Assembly: GCA_009760885.1 (NCBI GenBank)
Contig: CM019719.1
Span: 28,825,084-28,889,083 of the forward strand
DNA length: 64,000 bases
DNA from: Achatina immaculata
Lineage: Eukaryota > Mollusca > Gastropoda > Stylommatophora > Achatinidae
Direction: 5' to 3'
Shown piece by piece: positions 12,089 through 23,500 of the stretch (within the stretch, counting starts at the first letter, position 1; the number at the start of each line of letters is the position of its first letter). The notes under the pieces were generated by a model. The model was given only the letters and a program-made list of their open reading frames with translations, was not told the DNA's origin and did not search any database. The position numbers and the translations under genes were made by a program.

Positions 12089-13370
12089 TGAGGATTAATG
12101 TAGGTCAATGAACAAAATCTCCATGAGATGCTAGAATGCATGTGCTTACAAAATTCAGAATGAGAAAACTGAGATGTTAATAAATTGTGCAATGAGGAAC
12201 ATAAAAAATTAATAAAATATGGAAAGGAAGAAATAAAATACGGAATGAGAACAAAGAAAGTAACAAATATAAAGCGAGAATTACTTAACAAAGATTTTCA
12301 AACATTACAGAAAATACCCTGTGTCTTGGCGGTACTGACACCAGTTTGAACACACACCAGTTATTGTCTCTGCGTTGCTTACACAAGGATCAGTCTGTGT
12401 CATGAAAACAACAGAATCTTCATCCAGCTGCATAAAAACATGAAAAAGCTGTGGAAGAACTCGTACTATATCCTTTCTATTTTATGTGCTCGCACAGTTT
12501 TTCAGAATGAGCCCTTCTGGCCATTTCACTGTGTGACTGTGCCTTCTTAAAAGCATGGGGATGAAGAGGAGCTCCTAAATCAGAAGATTCAGCCTGAATG
12601 CCTTGTTAAACTTATTTTCTTGTTCTATGTTCTCATAAAGTCATGTTTATTCCATCACAAATGGTAGCAGTCAGTTTTCTTCCAAGGGAGTGTTGATGCA
12701 GCTTAAATCCTCAATCAGCTTCATTCATGGAGAAGACAGACATGTTCTACAAAGTGTCTGTCTTGTCTGCATGCATACCTAGCTGCTTAAGTGTATTTTT
12801 TTTTTCTTTACTGAAGAAACAACACAGTCGCCTACAGTGACCAGGTCACTTGAATTGGACATAGTGTCATCTATTTCACTGGAGAAAGTTAAAATGATAA
12901 ACAAACTAGGTGATGTAAAGATGACGTAGTAGTGTTGAAAATTATGAAAACACAGATCTCCTGCTTCTCTCAGCAACTGTTCTTTTGATCTGACAGACTG
13001 ACAGTTTGAATATATAATAATACTTATTTACTTATAACACCACATCACCCTAGCACATGCTATATGGGAGAGTTCTAGAAAGAAGACCACAGGAAAGATT
13101 TCAATTTTTATTAGTGATGAAGCCTAGGAAAAAGTGGTGAGAGACCGTGGCTCAAGAGAGATAAGAGAAATGACGACTGCGACAATACCGGTTCTAGTAA
13201 TGTAGCAGATGGACCTGTGTGGTTCAGTTTTACAAAAAGATTGAAAGAGTGAGGAAAGCAGGCAGAAATTATGATGAGCACATTTAACTGAAGAACATAT
13301 AATAATCCAGCATTTTGGCAAAAACATTTTTCAAGGATCACACACAGAAACCAACACAACAGATAAAAAC
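12089..13370. other. non-coding, nothing recognised
   Basis: AT-rich, stops in all frames, no transposon protein blocks seen. Possibly old repeat remains. Confidence 0.5.
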
Positions 13371-13742
13371 ACCAGCGATTTTCTTACAAGGAGGATAGGG
13401 GTGAAGATGCCCAATAAGGTAATCAGCGACCCATAGCTGATATGCCAGCATCAAGGTTAGCGATCCATAGCTGACCAAGATCCTATCCCATCTCTCCGTG
13501 GTACCTCCAGTAACAGGCCCAGCCTGGCTAACAGAGCAGTGATTGCCATAGTCCCCATAGTGGTGGAGTCTGCTAAAGAAGAATTGCACATCCCTGCTTT
13601 TTAGCTATACTCTGGGACTGAATAAGTAGCTGCATAACCATTCCCACGCCGATACGATGCTGTGCCTCAACATCTCTACACCATCGGCTGCAAAGAACAA
13701 CACCTTGCAGTTACAGGGAGTTCATACAAGTACAAGTACTTA
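13371..13742 (-). mobile_element. RNase-H-type LINE fragment (same as 55670-55998)
   Basis: Near-identical in order and wording to 55670-55998 (CAGCGACCCATAGCTGATAT, TGGTGGAGTCTGCTAAAGAA, GGCTGCAAAGAACAAC, TACAAGTACAAG). The longer copy continues into an RNase H-like [16 protein letters not shown] motif on the minus strand, so this is a truncated piece of that element. Confidence 0.7.
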
Positions 13743-13964
13743 TGAGGAGGATACCCATAAAAATTAATTCTTTATCTATTTTTTGGGTGTTGGCAAGGCA
13801 CATAAATACATTTTTCTTCTTAAATCAGTGTCAATCAAATATCAGCAGAATTTGCCATGAGATAAATAGCTCAGCAAAATGATGAATTGTAGCCTCTGTA
13901 ATACAGAGACCCACCTGTTTCGAAATGGTCTTCTGATCAAATGGTAGCTCTGCCATGCCATTAT

Positions 13965-14365
13965 GGCCTTTTCTTCTTCACATGACATGTCCTTTCAAGA
14001 ACGCTGTCCCTCTCACTTTCTCCCTGAATGCAATTTAATCTTGTTCAAGTTGACCAGCACCTTGCAATGACATGTTCAAACCTGTAATGTCCCGAGTCCA
14101 CCTTACAGCGAGGTCATCCCTTTTCTCTTTTGCTAGGCACTATGCCTTCTACTACCAAACTGTCCAAACCATTGTCTTTTGATGTGGCTGAAGTATCTCG
14201 GCTTTCTAATGTTCATGGTGTTTATGAATCAGTTTTATGCAACACCTAATCCCATTAGTATGTCTTTATTTGATTTTCTTTATATCCATGACATTCTAGG
14301 TGCTCTTCTTTAAGTTTCAAATGTTCTTTTCCTGTGATTTGCTAAGTGTCCATATCACATGGGAG
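13965..14365 (-). mobile_element. LINE 3' end fragment (same family as 17738-19800)
   Basis: Matches 17750-18150 along its length: CACATGACATGTCC, CCCTGAATGCAAT, GTTGACCAG, GAGTCCACC, GAGGTCATCC and CCATGACATTCTA. On the minus strand it corresponds to the C-terminal LINE peptide with LTTGGLRS-type words in the other copy. Confidence 0.75.
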
Positions 14366-14561
14366 CAGGTGGTGAATGGAGTAATGGGAGCAGCCAGCAG
14401 TTACTGCGGTCATGGTCCCCACTTTACAATGGTAGGCAGAGGATCTCAGCTGTGGAGATAATGGCGACAGTCATCGACTTGTAACAGTCAATGCCAAGAC
14501 ACTCCCAAGAAACCTATATCACGGCCATTAAGGCACAGACGAGATATAGTATTGGTGCTTA

Positions 14562-14645
14562 TATTTCTTTTGATGTGTCAACACACTAGAGGGCAATATC
14601 TTTCCCCAGCACCGGGAGAAGTCAGGTACTCATTTCTAAACGAAG
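14562..14645 (-). mobile_element. SINE body fragment
   Basis: On the minus strand, GAAATGAGTACCTGACTTCT and CCCTCTAGTGTGTTGACA match the body of the SINE at 60971-61228. Confidence 0.55.
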
Positions 14646-16574
14646 TGAGCCATTGCCGTGACTTACGTATGTTTGTTCCTGTGCAAGGGCCATTCGTCGC
14701 CTTGCCTCACAAACTCTGTCCATATGCATCTGACGACGTCGGATCTCCTGATGCATGCTCATCTCTGGACTACTATCCTATGATAAACTAAGAGTATGTG
14801 ATACAAGCGACGGCCATACAGCATCAGTACGTTAAGTGAAAAAGCTATCTGTTGTTAGGGCTAGTGCGCATGCTCACAAAACCTCCATTTCAAACCTATG
14901 ACCTTTATTGAAGCTCTTGTATATGGAAATGAACATATAATTTTAAATTATTAAAATTAAAGTTCATGGCATTAAATGTTGTTTTAATGAAATTAAACTT
15001 GTTTAAATAACATAATTTTTAAAAATGAGTTATTGAAACAACCGGAAATAGTTTTATTAGTACATGATTTTGAAAACTTTCTACGATTCTTTCGCATTGA
15101 AAACACACGTAATACTTACTTTTACACTAAATATATGTATATTTATAGATTCATGTTTATTCCATAAAAAATTCCCCTTATTAACCCATAAATAATTGCA
15201 AGAACCTGAGGTATAAAGTTATTATACATGTTCCCGGAAACGAACATGGGGCCTTCACACACATTTTCCACGAGAGTCCATTCATGCGCAGTTCATTGTT
15301 ACTTCAGACCCGATTTGCGCACCATCCCATGTGTAGGGGACATAGACAAGAGATATTAAGGAACGTAATTTGGTATTTATGTAAGACAATTTGATCAGTT
15401 TGATATTCCTAGCACGTCGTTTACTCTGTAGTCGAAGTTGTAAACGTTTTGATAACATCGGCACAATAGCTTTATGTGAGTCGAACATTTAGTTTCACAC
15501 TGTGCAATAATGGCAAAGCGAAGCGGTAGAGCCGCTGATGTAAAAAAAATCTTGATCTTTTATTGTAAACTGAAGACTGCTTATTTTGTTACTAGTCCAA
15601 CTATTTTAGTCCAAATGGACTGTTATTGTCCCCGATACTCTAAGTTATAACAGTTATTTACTGCAAACTCAGCAATTATCGTAAATCTGTATGTTCCTGA
15701 TTACCTTCAAATGAGACACCTATACTTTGTGCAGCCAACTTTGGCTATGTTATATGTATGTTCTTAATTAAACAGGTTTGAGTATCCTTTATCGGAACTA
15801 GAGGTATTTCGATTTTTTTATTTTTTGGAAATATTTGCGCGCACACATATAGTGAGATATATTGGGGATAAAGCCAACAAAATTAGTTTTACTTAAGTAT
15901 ACACCTTATACACAATCTTAAGATAAATTTATACAACATTCATAATGATTTTGTTCATGAAACGAAATTCGTTTCGTATTTAATGCCACTGTCCAGATCG
16001 TCCAACGACCTGTCTGTGATAAACATAAATGCTTCCTCGTTTTCTTATCACTATTTATAGGAGTATCTGCTGTCATCTTTGATGTTGTCAGCAGTATCTT
16101 TACACTATAGAGCAGAGAATTTGCTAATAAAACAGTGAGTAATGCATGTAGGTCTTGGCGCCATATAGGACATTGTAAGGGAACTGCTGGTCATGCATTG
16201 GGCATGCACATCTGCAGTTTTTTTTAAACCTTTACCTTTATGGGGGAGGGGATGGGAATCTGGACATGCTTAGAAAGAGATATATTGCAGCTGAAGGGGA
16301 CTGGTATGACCTGTTTTTCCTTGGGAACACTGAATAAACTGTTGTGCGCCTGCATTTTTATTTCAACCCATCACATGAAGCCAGATATGGAAATTTCTAC
16401 TTGTGTCATGCTGACACTCAAAAAGTTTTTGGATTTGGAGGATTTCAGATTTTGGATTTTTGTATTAGGGATGTTCAATCTATAATATATGAAAACAAAT
16501 CCTCATAGTGATGATACAGGTGTTGTAGTTGTTAAACATATTGAGAGAAACACAAGAACAAACACCGCAGTAAA
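14646..16574. other. non-coding; 15240-15545 is relatively CpG-containing and could hold an upstream exon or promoter
   Basis: No gene is recognised. The part at 15240-15545 has more CpG than its surroundings and a short ATG frame (from 15510, MAKRSGRAADVKK) followed by a GT that could be a donor. It could be a promoter or 5' UTR exon of G3BP about 5 kb downstream, but nothing in the sequence proves it. Confidence 0.25.
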
Positions 16575-16668
16575 TGAGTCTCACTCCAGTTCTGTTTAAT
16601 AGATAGTGTCTCCTTCCAGTTCTGTTTAACAAATAGTGTCTCATTCCAGTTCTGTTTAACAGATAGTG
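16575..16668. repeat. 30-bp tandem repeat, about 3 units
   Basis: Unit AGTGTCTCATTCCAGTTCTG plus TTTAACAGAT, repeated three times with few changes. Confidence 0.85.
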
Positions 16669-16895
16669 AAAAATATGGTCGCTCTCCATTGTCTAAATTG
16701 GACTACAACTTGCTATCAGTTTTGGACCAAACTGTATATTATTGAACAATCACAGACACCATGCGAGACCATGCAAACGTTTCTGGCATGTGTATTACAA
16801 TATGTCACAAATTCTCACAGAATGCTCTTCTGTCATCTCATGTTTGCTCTTCCATCATTTGGATTTCATTTCAGAGAATGGCAGTTCTGTCTCCT

Positions 16896-16916
16896 CCCCC
16901 CCCCCCCCCCCCCCCC
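16896..16916. repeat. poly(C) run of about 20
   Basis: Uninterrupted C run inside otherwise AT-rich sequence. Confidence 0.9.
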
Positions 16917-17614
16917 TCCACATACATTAATTTTTTTGTTGGAGGCTATGTTCTTAGAAGGATTGATAGAGGTTTTCCTAACAAGTTCTCTCTCATGGCC
17001 CCCATGGGTGTCAGAAGTTTAAAAGGATGAAAATTGCAAGAAGAGGGGTTTTTTTTTTGTGTGTGACTTAAGTAATTGTTCTGTTGTTTTGCTCTCCACA
17101 GTAGAGTTTGCAACCTACAGGAGGTCGAGTTCTTAGTTTGTGGTCTTCCCATACATACAGTAGTGGTTGGTGGTCTGTTTTTTTTTTTGTAACACACAAT
17201 AATTAGTGTATAGGCATACAACTATACACAAAGCACTGCAGTAAAGATGTGATATGAAAGTGTATAAACTAGGAAAAAAGTAGGCACGAGCCTTTGTCAA
17301 ACAAAACCAAATAGGACGATGAATCAGAGGAGACAGAATACAGATTCATATTAATTTTATATTAACAAAACAATAACAAATGAAAAAAATTAAAGAAAAA
17401 TGGCAAGTGACTTATCTCAGCTTCTGATATTTTCATCCTGTTTGTTTTTGTTTGACAAAGGCTCGCGCTGAAACGTCACAGGTGTGTTGTCATTAAATAA
17501 TAAAGCTGTTCCTACTTTTTTTTTTTTTTCCCTAGTTTATACATATTTTTGTTTTGTAACTCATTTTGCAGACCTGTCCAACATAATTATTGGTGATCCA
17601 TTTTGTTTTTACCT

Positions 17615-17737
17615 GAGTAGGGAAGTGCTTAGTGCTTTTATCTCTCATGAATGTGGCCAGCTATAGAAGTAGGTACCTTTCTCCTAGTGCTAGGGAAGTA
17701 AGGGTGGCCAGGTATAGTTCTGACCACATCACCTCCT
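17615..17737 (+). mobile_element. SINE fragment abutting a LINE tail
   Basis: GTGCTTAGTGCTTTTATCTC (head-like), GGTACC and GGCCAGGTATAGTTCTGACC plus ACATCACC match the SINE family. It runs directly into the ATTCATTC tail of the minus-strand LINE at 17738. Confidence 0.6.
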
Positions 17738-19800
17738 TTGTGCGATTCATTCATTCATGTGACATGTCCATTCCAGAACGTTGTCCTTCTGACAACCTCC
17801 CTGAATGCAATACAGTCTTGTGCAAGTTGACCAGTGTCTTGCAGTGGCACTTCAGACTTTCTGTGATGACCTGAGTCCACCTGTGGTGAGGTCATCCTGT
17901 TTCTCTTTTGCCGGGCACTGTGCCTTCTACTCTCAACCTCTCCACGTTATTGTGTCTCTTGATCTGGTCAAATTATTTCAGCTTTCCAATTTTAAGGTGT
18001 TAATGTGCCAGTTGTCTGCAACACCTAATCACATCAGTTTTATTTGATTTTCGTTCTATCCATGATATTCTAAGTGCCCTTCTGTAACATTTCATATCAA
18101 ATGCTGTTATTCTCTTTTCTAGTGATTTGTTAAGTGTCCAAGTTTCACATCCATATGTTGTCACTGGGAATATGTAAACTCTTAGTAAACATAATTTTGT
18201 GTTTTCTTGTTGGTACCTTCTTACCACATACTCTTCATTTGTGCTAGTTTCTGTGGTGCAGCTGCAGTTCTGATTTCCATTGCGGGTGATGATTGAACCT
18301 AAATATTCGAATTTATTTATGTTTCTATTGATGGTCCAGTGTAGTTTTGGGTTTGCTTCTCATTTTGTCATTTGTCATTATTTTGGTTTTGTTGGTGCTT
18401 AAAAAGAGGTTCTGAACTTTGCCATGTCTTTTGTTGTAGTCTTTCTTAGCTGTTTTATAGAACAACAGTATCATCTGCATATCTAATTTCTGGAATCCGG
18501 AGGCTCCCAATGTTTACAGAGTCAAATTTAGTTGTTTCCTGTTCCTTTCCTACATTCCTCATGTTTTTGATGTAGATGTTATGGTATGGAGAAAGGCTAC
18601 ATCCCTATCTTACTCCCTTTTGTATGTCAAACCAACCCAATATTTTGCCATCTACCTTCACTGCTGCTTCCTGTTCTTTGTACAGTTTGGCAATGAGGTG
18701 TACCAGGTGACTGGGAAAACCCATGTTGTTCGTAATAGACCATAACTGTTGATGTTATACACAATCAAAAGCTTTGGAGTAGTCTACAAAACAAGTGTAT
18801 AGATCCACATTAAACTCTCCACACTTTTCTGTGATGTTTCTCATGTTTAGTATATGATCTCTGGTGCCCCTGCCTGGTCTGAAACCACACACACACACAC
18901 ACACACCCCCCCCCCCCCCCCCCCCCCCCCCGATACTTCATGTATTTCTTTTTCTCTTTTTTTCCTTCCATCCATTTCAGTATGATTCGTAGCAATATCT
19001 TGCTTGCATGACTTATAAGTGCAATAGTTCTATAGTTCATACACATTTTTTAGATGCCTTTCTTTGGCAGAGGTACGTAAATTGAGCATTCTCAGTCTTT
19101 GGGTCAATTTCCACTTTTCCAGATTTTACAGCGCAGAGCATGATAAATGTGGGTGGTACTTTCTCCTAATGCTTCTATCATATCAGCTAACTCATCACAA
19201 CCAGGAGCTTTTCCCCAGTTTAAGATTCCTTATGGCGTCTCTGACGTCATCCAGAGAGGGTTCGGATTCTTCATGTATCCTCACCTCAGTGTCATTATTT
19301 TCTGTACTATTTGCTTCTTGGTACATCTCTTTGCAGTACTCTTCCCATTTGATCAAGATGTCTTTGCTTTCCATTAGTTTGTCATTAATTATATGAAGGG
19401 ATGTTTTCAACCTGAAGTTCTTCAGTAATTTTTCTTCAGAAATATTTCTTCAGGATATTTTTGCAAAGACTGACATCTTAACATTCTTTCCATTTTGCTG
19501 CAAAAATCCCATATGTATTTGTTTTTGTCATGTCTGACTTGTTTCCTGATGGCCTTTGTACATTTCTTACATAGTACTTGGTTCTCAGCATCTTTTTTTG
19601 ACTTGATTTTCCTTCGTTCTTCAATTAGCTTCATTGTTTCTTCTGAAATGTAATCTTGCTTCTTTACTGCTCTTTAGTTTTGGCAGATGTGATATAAGCA
19701 TCTTTGATATGATGGGCAAGCTCATTTGGTGTCATTTCTTCTTGCACTGCCATTAGGGCCTTGAATTTATTCTCTACATCAGTGTTGTACAATAGATCAG
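17738..19800 (-). mobile_element. LINE remnant with RT region (minus strand)
   Basis: The minus strand encodes, in order, SEETMKLIEERRKIKSKKDA, KWEEYCKEMYQEAN, VRDAIRNLKLGKSS, MNYRTIALISHASKILLRII, FQTRQGHQRSYT (broken AGFRPGRG block), VYIFPVTTYGCETWTLNKSL, FDMKCYRRALRISWIERKSN and a C-terminal block, with an ATGAATGAAT tail at about 17738-17755. Multiple stops. An (AC)n(C)n microsatellite interrupts the RT at 18886-18931. Confidence 0.85.
18886..18931. repeat. (AC)n followed by poly(C)
   Basis: About 10 AC units followed by about 26 C, sitting inside the LINE RT remnant. Confidence 0.95.
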
Positions 19801-20452
19801 TGAAATATAGGTGTCTTCACAGTTTGCTTATAGGAAAAAAAAGAAATGTCAATATCCAGAAGAATAAAGAGTATTTAATAGGCAGAAAAGTAGTTAGAGG
19901 GGTAACAGGAGAATCAAAATTACAAATGAAATAATGAAGAAAACAGCTAATGGTATAAGAAAAGAATGGAATCCATGCTGGAAGGACAAATCCACTTAGA
20001 GGGCAGAAAGCATGGAAATGATTGGAGAAAATGAGTTTACAGTCACAAATCAGTAACATTAATCTTATTGAATTTGGTGTTCTGGATTTATTGTACTGTT
20101 CTGGATTTATTGCTGATGAACTATAAAGTGAAGAGATTAAAACATTAAATGTTTTGTTCTGCACCCAATATTCTTAGTTTATTCCAGGAGAGGTCATTTA
20201 TGTTTATTGCCTAAGTTTTGAGGTATTATAGAACAGGATATTGAGTGTGGCTTATGTCAGATGGTTTTTGTATCATGCTAATGAGCCATTGTACTGTTTT
20301 CTTCTGTTTCCAAGACCTTTTGAGAATATGGCTAGAGTATTGAATCTGAATAATATTTTCTGCACCCTTTCCAGCTCTTGTGCTTCAAGAATGGCCAGCA
20401 GAGACCATATTGATGCTTTTCTTCATGTTTTTTCATTCCAAAATTACGTGGA
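19801..20452. other. upstream flank of G3BP start, nothing recognised
   Basis: AT-rich sequence ending in the T-rich tract before the first coding exon. Holds a tiny direct repeat of TTCTGGATTTATTG near 20080-20115. Confidence 0.5.
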
Positions 20453-20481
20453 TTTTTTTTTTCTTAATCTGGCACAGAACA

Positions 20482-20576
20482 ATGGTAATGGAAACTCCAG
20501 GACCCCAGGAAGTTGGCCGTGAATTTGTTCGGCAATACTATACCATGCTTCATGAGGCACCTCTTCACCTGCACAG
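20482..20576 (+). CDS. G3BP: G3BP coding exon 1 (residues 1-32, NTF2-like start)
   Basis: The ATG lies 4 bases into an exon whose acceptor follows a long T-rich tract (20453-20477). It encodes [20 protein letters not shown] and ends ...LHLH plus AG, with the donor GTATAG at 20577 (phase 2). Contains pocket residues V11 and F15. Confidence 0.95.
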
Positions 20577-23500
20577 GTATAGCATGGTTTTTCTGTGTGA
20601 TTCTTTAAAAAAGAAATCTTTGACAGAATACAGGAAAAGGTTAATGGCCAAGAGTGAAGACATTGTAGAAAATGATTGATACCACTAGCAATGGAATCAG
20701 TTTAAATGGTAGGGAAAGAATTATTTCAGATGTGTAGTGCACATGTTAATGGTACATCATTGACCCAAATACATGAATGCAAGTATACAGATTACCGTTA
20801 TGATGGTGTTAATGGAATGGGTTGCCATAAACTCAACCGTAGAGACCCCATCAACATCTTAAGTCATGGAGATCTTCAGTCCATTCACAAGTCTTGGTAA
20901 AACTTGCTCGGAGGGACAGCAGACCATACACCATAATGCATGTACTGCAGTCGGCAAGAAGAACAAACAATGAAACACCACCTACCGGACTTGCAGTACA
21001 TTGAAAGATCTTTGTAAATACTAGTTATCACCAAACTTCTTCATCACGGACAAACTGTATGTAAATGCTAAAAAAGACTAGCACATTCTACTATCACTAT
21101 CTGGCACAAGAGAAAACAAGTGAATACTTGTAAATCTGGGATTTGCGAAAGCCAAAGGATTGGATTGGTGTTAAAAAGTGGTGGATTTAAATCTAGACTT
21201 TAAAAATTTAGAAGTAACATTGTTTCTAAGGTGGCTATGGCAGGTTACAGGCACATGAGACAAATTCACCTCCAGGCAGAATGGAAAATGTCAAACATAG
21301 GAAGGAAAGAAAAGAAATAATTAAAGAGGTAAGCTTAAAATAAGAAGTGGGGAACTTTTATAGAGGATTCATGAGAGATTTTTCACTTGATCATTAGGAC
21401 AGCAAGTCAGTTTGTTACTATGTCCTGTTATGGATGCTGTGTTTTGCCTCCCCATTTTTGCCATGTGGATCTGCACCTAACTGAAATTTATTCACGGTAA
21501 CATATAAACTTGCCATATCCCGTCATTCTTTTGATATTGATCATGAAAGTTTTCCTTATATGGACTGTTGTTTATGGATGTTTAAACTTCTGCTTTATCC
21601 AGTAATATGTATGAGACAGGAGAGCTTTAGAACAGTTAAGTGTAGCTGTGGTTCTTGGACTTTAGAATATGGCCTGTTGGAGGACCATGAAGGATCAATC
21701 TTAAGTTCCAAGGAGCAAGTCTAGATTCTGTATAATGCTAGAAACATAAGATTTTTAATATCAGTTTTGTGTGTGTGTGTGCATGCATGCTTGTGTGTGT
21801 GTGCGCATGTGAGAGAGTGTGTGAAAGTTAAAAAAAAAGGGATACTTGTACTTTAATGTACAAAGTTTAAAGTAATTTATAATAGAACTCTCACATCTGA
21901 CTGGACCTGTAACTCTTTACTACTCCATCTATGTTGATTGTGCATGGTTGTAGACAGAGTTTAAACTTTTGCCAAGTTATTTAGTTGCGTTTGATTGTTT
22001 TATTTCCTTAGATTCTACAGCAATAACTCTGCATTTGTACATGGGGGTGTTGAAAAGGCAGGGTGTGAACAGCCACCTGTAATTGGGCAGGAGGTGAGTT
22101 ACAGCATCTGGTTATCATTTATCAAGTGTGTTAGTACAGTGAACGATGGAAATATGGTTCTGAGTCTTAGGGCTTGCCTTTCTGCATGTGGCTTAGCACT
22201 AAATAACATACAGGTTGTAGTACCAGTTTATTCTTTTTTTCTGTTGCTAACAGTCTTGCTGTTATGAAATAAATGTTCCTGAGAGATAATTCAGAGCAGC
22301 TTTGAACACTGAGAGAAATTTTGCAATGATGAACTCCATGTGGTTTAAGTTGCCACTTAGCATTTCATGCTTAACTTAAAGGTCAGAATTTTGTTTGTTT
22401 GTTTGGTGAAAATTAAAGGTAAAAGAAATGAGTTTTTTTTCTCAGTCTTTACACTTGACACATGTAGATCTATGAAAGTGAAGGCATATAAATGCAGAAT
22501 CCAGATGTAAGGAAATATTTGACTTGTTTTGGAGATTGCATTTTAAAAAATCCTTTAAAAAATGCGCTTAGTTAGGCTAAAATAATGTTTCTATAGAGGT
22601 TGCCTCATAAATATAATCCAAAACCCTTAAAAGGCTTCCAGAATAAAATAAATCCAAATATAAATAAAACTAGAGCCCTCATTGAGATCATATTACATCC
22701 TACTTCACTGCTGGTGAGACTCTTCGAATGCTGCGTGTGGAGTGAAGCTCCTCCCGGTCAAGGAAGGAAATGCGGAAAAGAAATAAAGGTTGCTGTGCGG
22801 CGCCGACGTGAAAAGGTGGTGGAAAGGATAATGTGAAATTTAATCGGTATGTCCAGTAGTATCACTGTGGGAGCTACACATACCACGGCGCCTCTGCTCT
22901 AGAGGCCGGCCATGTCCGAAATACACCTACACTGGTGAAATTTGCCTAAACCGGCACACACCAGGGTTGGAACTTGATGGCTAGACATGTCATGCCACCT
23001 CCGATCTAGAGGTTGGTCACGCCTGATGTACACCCATACTGATGAATTATGCCTAAACCGGCTCACACCAGGGGTGAATCTTAAAGGGTACACATGTCAC
23101 AGTACCTCTGCTGTAGAGGTCGGTCTCGTCCCAAACACGCCCATACTGGGATAATATGCCTAAACCGGCTCAACCCAGTGGTGGAAGTCACTAGTGGCGA
23201 GGATTCGTCCTTCTGGACAAAAGCTCCATCCTGGTCACAACTAGGAAGGGTAGCGGCCACGACCACAAAATGCTGAAGTCAGAGACACTGGACCAGGGCA
23301 GTCTAGATAGGCAACCACCTCTCACCCGGCGGGGATGTATGTGTATCCTAATCACGCTGAGGTTTTCCGGTGAGAAAGTCCAACCCTGGACTGGATGGGC
23401 AACCACCTCTCACCCGGCAGTGATACACGGGTATCTCAAAACACGTCGAGGTTTTCCGGTGAGAAGGTCCAACTCTGGCCTAGGTGGGCTACCACCTCTC

